This document shows, piece by piece, positions 58,744-64,000 of a stretch of 64,000 bases of DNA. Position 1 is the stretch's first letter, and each line of letters begins with the position of its first letter. The translations under genes were made by a program, and so were the position numbers. Origin of the DNA: Guyanagaster necrorhizus (taxonomy: Eukaryota; Basidiomycota; Agaricomycetes; Agaricales; Physalacriaceae); the NCBI RefSeq assembly GCF_019112545.1, contig NW_025064889.1:350217-414216 (forward strand), written 5' to 3'. The notes beneath the pieces were generated by a model. That model saw only the letters and a program-made list of their open reading frames with translations. It was not told the origin of the DNA and ran no database searches.

Positions 58744-61700
58744 TTACTGGCCCCAAACTTGGTTATCATACAGAAGTATACCCCGCACTTCCGCGCTATC
58801 CAATTCCAATCCGAGTTCAAATTCTGGTTCACTAACGTCAGTGTACGATGAATCTTGATGATTGGAGCTTCCCACCTGTATAGAAACCACCACCCTGCCT
58901 GGCGCCTTGTTGAAACGCCGGCAGCGATGATAGGTCCACAGTCCATTTGCAGAGCTCGGTGGTTTCTCCTTCATCTGTATACCGCATAATTTTGTCCGCC
59001 TCGCTTGTGAACATGACGGCCACGAACGCCGAATCTGCCGGATATGATATGAAATGAATATAAACGTGTGTGGCAGTGATCATGCATACCTTGTACGGTT
59101 TGCGAGAATTTACTTGTTCGACGGTCAGGGTTCATTCATCCACAGCCACAGCCACAGAGCGCTCACCAAAACTTCGTTGTCAGCCGTTGTCTAGAAATTG
59201 GTATTAGTGGCGCACAAGAAAAAAAAAAAAAAAGCTTAAAATGCCCCACCCTTTCCGAAGGATTGCTCCTTTTTGCACCAGATATTGCAGCCTAGCCGCC
59301 GGTAACTTAAAGAGTCACTATGTATCCCGGGAAGAAGTCACGACGTACCTATTTTCACAAATGGGAACACCTGCGTCATTGGTTTTGATATACGCGGGAC
59401 GCTTCTGCCAGTCTTCCTGGTCAGCAGGCAACTTGACCTATTCATGAACTAACGTAAATCGTGGGTAACGACAATATAAGCAGACAGACGGACTTTCATG
59501 ATGTAGGACCGTGGCGCGATCACACTGGACACGAGTGGCCTACGAGCCAAACCATACCGAGCCGCCCCTCGTAGAGTAGCCGTATCAGCGTCTACGGGCC
59601 GAGCAATCACTCGAATACGGGGAGAAAATCGTTCCTTTACAGTGTTATACGAGTCAACTCTTGACTCTCATGCAGCGAAAGATAATCATAAATTACCTCG
59701 ACTCTCTGTTTCAAATACTCACTTGCTGCAAATCCTCCCACAAGTAGAAGGGCATCGATCCGTTGATCGACTTTCAAAGTCTGGTCTTCGATCAAGGCCA
59801 GAACCTGACGCGTGAGCGGTGAGTTACGCATGAGGTAATGTTTAAATGAAAACGTACCTGTTCAACGACGGGATCAAAGCTTTACAAGATTGGCGTTAAT
59901 ACTAAAAAAGGGCTCCGAGTAAAATATAAACGGTACACTTCACGCCGTAAAAGGGCTCCTGGGATCGAGAGTTGTCCATTAATCAATCCTACAGAAGGAT
60001 CGTTGGGGTCCTCGACATTGAAACAGGTAAAATGGAACATGTTCTCTATGTTCGCCATTATACGTCAGTGGCGGCGGAGGAAAAAAAAACTTTGTGAACA
60101 CCCGTTAACTTACCATCGTCAGATATGCCGCCATAATCAAGCTTGTCGGTCTCACTGAACGAATGCACTAGATCCAACGACCGTCAAGGGATGATATCAT
60201 ATAATGAACATAAAGACACTGACTAAAGTTAGCAAGTGATGCTGCGTCAAGATGTGCCGGGTGGTCGGCAAGGAGCTACTCACCATTGCGTTGGTTAGAG
60301 ATACACAAAGGAAGAATAGATAGATAGCTGCTTACCGTCTTGACTAGCTCCCTGAACCGAAGGTCCAGGAAAAGACTACCACAATTCGCACCCGATCTTG
60401 CAGAAATTTCAGCGATCTCAAGATTGGTCATCTGGCCAATTATCTAGAGGGCAAAAGCCGGGGAGATATGTCTCGAGAAACAAAGCGGAGACTCCTACTC
60501 GGAAGGCGTACCTTGTATACGGCAAGATCGACCGTTCCTCCACCGGCATCACAGACAATGAAATTCTGCGACGGCTTGAGTTTGTGGAGATCTGTAAGAT
60601 GTGCGCAGTGAACTGCCGCGGCCTCCGGTTCTGTGATAATTCTGAGTCGGTCCCTCCAATCCCTATCTCCTGCGCGGGCGCTTTGTACAAGGCCAGCAGA
60701 AATAGCTGCATCGCGCATGATGTCACATCCCTTAGCGTCCCATGCTGCTGGGACGGTCAGCCACACATCAGCTGTATCTTTGAGAACCATCAATTGTCAG
60801 ACTAGCGCTTAGCGCAAACGCAATTGAAATACGACATACTAAGATCAGCTACGGCGCCAATTTCCCGTGTTATCTGCTCCTTAGCATATTCCCATAAGCA
60901 GCTCAAAAAGTCAATGATGAGATCTATCGCTTTTTTGCCAGGCTAGGAGAATATTAATTTGATGCCAGGGCGAAACGAAAATGAGACGAGTGCGTACTGG
61001 AAGCGGTGGCAACCGTGGATCTACGGCAGATTCGTCCCGAAGGGCTCGAGGCTCCAGGAATAGTTTGAACCATTCACACTTGAGCGTATCAGGAATTGGG
61101 CCTGCATTTTTAGCTTCCAAACCCCAGGCCAATACTCTTCCTTCTTCATCGTACAGCAAACAAGTCGGGATCTAGTGATGGGTATCAGTTAGTTATATTC
61201 AACAGAATCGGGAGAATACTCAACCTTTCTGAACGTCTCGAATGAACCAGGCCAGGTTAGTATTTGTTGGACTTTTCCGCCCGCAATCCTCGACGAGCCG
61301 TAAGCCTACCAAGAGGTTAGTTCAAATATACAAGCTGATTCATAGAGGTACTCACAACACCAGAGAAAGTAGTACCTAAAAGGCATACATAGACCTCTAA
61401 GAACACTCAAGGTGATTTAAGTGTACAAAACACGCACCAAAGTCGATCGACACAGACATCTTCCCTTCATCCGAAGGCGGCGGGGCGATATCAACTCTGG
61501 CGGGCGGCGACGTAGACATTGGAGGCGGAGACATTGGCAACGAGTAATGACTTCCTGACATCCCAAAAGGCAACTGCCGCATCGACATTGATTCGTTAAA
61601 CGAGTGGTCAATAGATCCATTCAATCCGTGACCAGACGTTGGCCGCGATGTGCCCATTGACATCCTGTGCACTGGCGAAGATGACGGCGAAGACGTCCAT

Positions 61701-61900
61701 GGAAGCTCTGACCCATGTCCATTCTGGCCATAATGTACTGGTGGTGGGGGGGAGATTGGAGTAGGCTGGAACGCGTTCTTGGCATTGGGATACGGGACAG
61801 GGCCTGGCTGTTGGGTTACCAGTGGTTGAGGCTGATATTGAGATATTGATCCGTTGTCGTGGTCGGCATTAGTATCCTTGGGCTCACCACAGCAGCCCAT
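58744..61900 (-). CDS. Hsp70-like (actin-fold) ATPase, HSPA12-like
   Basis: MGCCGEPKDTNADHDNGSIS opens a Pro/Ser-rich N-terminal region of roughly 140 residues, then MSVSIDFG|TTFSGVAYGSSR (phosphate-1 loop). Further exons give ADVWLTVPAAWDAKGCDIM, IITEPEAAAVHCA (connect), NFIVCDAGGGTVDLAVYK (phosphate-2), INGQLSIPGALLRREVFDPV, IDALLLVGGFAASEYLKQRV (adenosine loop), ADTATLRGAARYGLARRP and a C-terminal part DSAFVAVMFTSEADKIMRYT ending LLYDNQVWGQ. The ATPase motifs are complete. The order and spacing fit the fungal HSPA12-like group, which lacks the classical peptide-binding domain. Gly2, Cys3 and Cys4 could be lipidated (inferred), placing the protein at a membrane. An upstream in-frame ATG at 61924 would add eight residues; MGCC is preferred. 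Confidence 0.82.
59219..59234. repeat. A-tract
   Basis: Sixteen A residues in a row inside an apparent intron of the Hsp70-like gene. No function assigned. Confidence 0.85.
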
Positions 61901-63275
61901 GATGGCAAAGGGCAACGACCACAACGACGACGGACCACCTGCACAGTGTCAGTGTGTCAGTCTTGCCATTTGCCATTGGGCGCCAAACAAGCGCCACGCG
62001 CCGTACCTTGTGGCAGTGCTGTGCTGTAAACGTTTTCCCAAGTTCAAAATTTGCTTGCGTGTGCTGCGAAAACGAATGGCTCAGAGCGGACTCGTCGTTC
62101 TTTTTTCCACCTGCTGGGACAATCAAATGGCATTGATGTTCATGATATCCCTCTCTCTGGCTGCCGCTGATGAGATTTCCCCAAATGAGAAACAACATTC
62201 CAGTGTCGCTCACGGCATTGGCCTGAGAACCCCAGCGGGTGTAAGAGGATCATGGTCCCAACATTCATGTTCACGAGAACATCCTGCCCCAATCAATCAA
62301 GTACTAGGCAGAACAGCAATAACAATAGCGAATCGGGTTGTCCGGTCTTCTGGTAAAAAAAAAAAATCAATCTCAATATGATCATCCGATAGGCGTTGTT
62401 TTAACGCCAAACTGAGACGAACTGCATCGAAAGCTTTCTCTCGACAAGAAAAGTTCCCATATATCATCAGATCGTAAACTTATCCGGGAGAAGAAAAGTT
62501 ATGTACAGTAAAAACTGGGTCGCGAGATCTATCGTTCACAAGGGGAAGGCGTGTCATACTAGTGCGGTAACCAATGCTCAGCAATGTTCTCTAGAATATC
62601 TTCGGAAGTTATACTTGTCAGACCTGCTATACTCCTGTCTTAGCACAAGCACATCTGAGACAGAACAGGGCACGGCGGTCCTAACGATGACCGTTGAACC
62701 GTGAGAGACATTCTGCAATTCCCGAAGACGCACTTCAAGTTGAGCGTTGGTCGGCTCTGTCCGAGAGCAGGTCCAGCCATACTCACTCGGGAATAAGGGG
62801 AAAGAATTACGATTTGACTACGATAGTCCCATCTCACCACAAGAACAGGCAACTTCCGGTCGAATGCACAGCGTAAATTCAGGACAAGGCAGTGGTTCGA
62901 AATGCCCACGGCGATCAGTGAACGACTCACGCGGTGGTGAGAGTGGTGGATCAACCTTAGAAACGTTCAATACAACACTGGTACGTGCTCATTGCAGTCT
63001 CCGTCCCTAGGTTGATGACTGCAGTAAGGTGTCGCGAACTCGTCATTTCATTGAAAGGTGAAAGGGTGTGATGCGGAGTCAGTCACTTACTTCCCTGAAA
63101 GATGTAAACTGCGAGACGGATTAGGCCGGTCAATCCGCCGTCGCCCACGAAGCAGCATGGTGCCGTAACGGGAGGGGAAAACCCTGCCTAGATACAGGAT
63201 ACATGCATGACGGCTATAGCACTGGGATGCCATACGCAAGTATTAGAACCTGCTTCATGAGTAAAATATTGCAAA

Positions 63276-63303
63276 GTCAACAGCACCCCGTCAACAGCAC
63301 CCC
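63276..63303. repeat. 14-bp perfect tandem duplication
   Basis: gtcaacagcacccc occurs twice head to tail. It is probably a small slippage duplication. Confidence 0.85.
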
Positions 63304-63654
63304 TTCCGTCGGTGGCAAACAGCTCAGACTAAATAGGTAAATGTTTGCGAGAGAAGACGAGTTGCGAGGCAAGAAACTTCGAGAATACAAAACACAGGGT
63401 ACGGCTCAGAGTAGATGCACTAAGCCTGGATACTAAGTCAATGGACCTGTTCTGTTCCTTGATCCTTTCACCGATGCATTCGGGGGAAGAAATTCATGCC
63501 AGTGAGCGAATATTTGAAGCGGGCCGATGCGAAGGGACTCAGCAATAGACAAAATAGAATGCTCTATACAAAGTTATTCGGAAATGAACAGCGTTTCAGA
63601 TGTAAAAACTTGGTAAAAATCATTGAAACGATACTTAGTTAGTTATATTAGGAC

Positions 63655-63668
63655 TTTTTTTTTTTTTT
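63655..63668. repeat. T-tract
   Basis: Fourteen T residues in a row in non-coding sequence. Confidence 0.85.
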
Positions 63669-64000
63669 CAAGTTGTCCATGTAATACTAGAACCACAGTC
63701 CAAGCCTAGCTTGAAAAGACACGCTAGCCCCAAAAGCTGAACAAATATATCGTCAAGAAAGGATACAAACATTGCCGAGGTCGTGTTTTCAGTTGGTCTC
63801 AAAGGGGAGGAATTGTAAGGGACGTGGGAACGCTGAATTCACGCCGCCTTCGGGAAAGCGGCATCTGGGGTCCGGCCCGCAATTGAAATTCTGTTCCGGC
63901 TCTACTTGGTACCAGTACGACCTTTTTTTGTTTTTTCTGTTCTAAAGGTCGCAGCCAATAACAGGAAATGGCAGCATCACGAGTCGCATCTCGCCAATTA

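Larger units (their letters stand above)
61901..64000. other. Right end, no supported gene
   Basis: 2.1 kb upstream of the Hsp70-like gene. Frames reach 175 codons (61854-62381, plus) but that one is partly antisense to the Hsp70-like first exon and has no motif. A 14-bp unit is repeated twice at 63276-63303, and a T-tract lies at 63655-63668. Confidence 0.45.

Noticed and set aside
61854..62381. 175-codon plus-strand frame at the right end
   Set aside because: Its start is antisense to the first exon of the Hsp70-like gene, and the rest has no recognisable feature.
1..64000. CRISPR arrays, tRNA and rRNA genes
   Set aside because: No regularly spaced repeats and no convincing T-loop/acceptor pairings or rRNA-like sequence were noticed. 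A tRNAscan-SE and Infernal run would settle it.

Overview
The window reads as nuclear DNA of a filamentous basidiomycete, most likely an Agaricomycete. Genes are broken by many short introns (mostly 45-60 nt, GT...AG). Families typical of mushroom genomes are present: DUF6533 and DUF6534 membrane proteins, F-box proteins, wax-synthase-like acyltransferases and a GH30 endo-1,6-glucanase. Core eukaryotic genes lie among them. I recognised no tRNA, rRNA, CRISPR array or complete transposon. Gene models were assembled by hand from exon reading frames and splice sites, so stop codons and most start codons are firm, but some internal splice sites are not.

Layout. 0-7.2 kb: 3' end of an alcohol-oxidase-type GMC oxidoreductase, then two DUF6534 membrane protein genes in convergent orientation around a gene-poor 2.5 kb. 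7.9-17.3 kb: AP-1/2-type beta-adaptin, secreted GH30 glucanase and an alpha/beta hydrolase, all on +. 17.5-24.6 kb: DUR3-type urea transporter (-), wax-synthase-like MBOAT enzyme (+) and Kes1/Osh-type oxysterol-binding protein (-). 26.4-29.8 kb: F-box protein (+) and DUF6533 protein (-). 29.8-33.2 kb is a gene-debris zone, with relics of a wax synthase and of an F-box gene. 33.2-38.7 kb: mitochondrial SAM50 (+), a protein of unknown function (+), a nucleotidyltransferase-like protein (-) and a CxxC protein of unknown function (-). 39.3-40.2 kb: NHP6-type HMG-box protein. 40.2-42.5 kb: mostly non-coding, with a decayed gene.

The last third is dense with housekeeping genes: otubain deubiquitinase (+), ERCC6L2-type SNF2 ATPase (-), a UBE2G1-type E2 (-), RNA polymerase III second-largest subunit RPC2 (+), a UBE2G2-type E2 (+), D-arabinono-1,4-lactone oxidase (-) and an Hsp70-like ATPase (-). 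Beyond 61.9 kb I see no supported gene.

No operon-like or clearly novel multi-gene system is evident. The most notable points are two UBE2G-family E2 genes that flank RPC2 and share intron positions, a 7-nt micro-exon in RPC2, a GC-AG intron in the HMG gene, the inverted DUF6534 pair, three decayed genes, and several orphan fungal genes.
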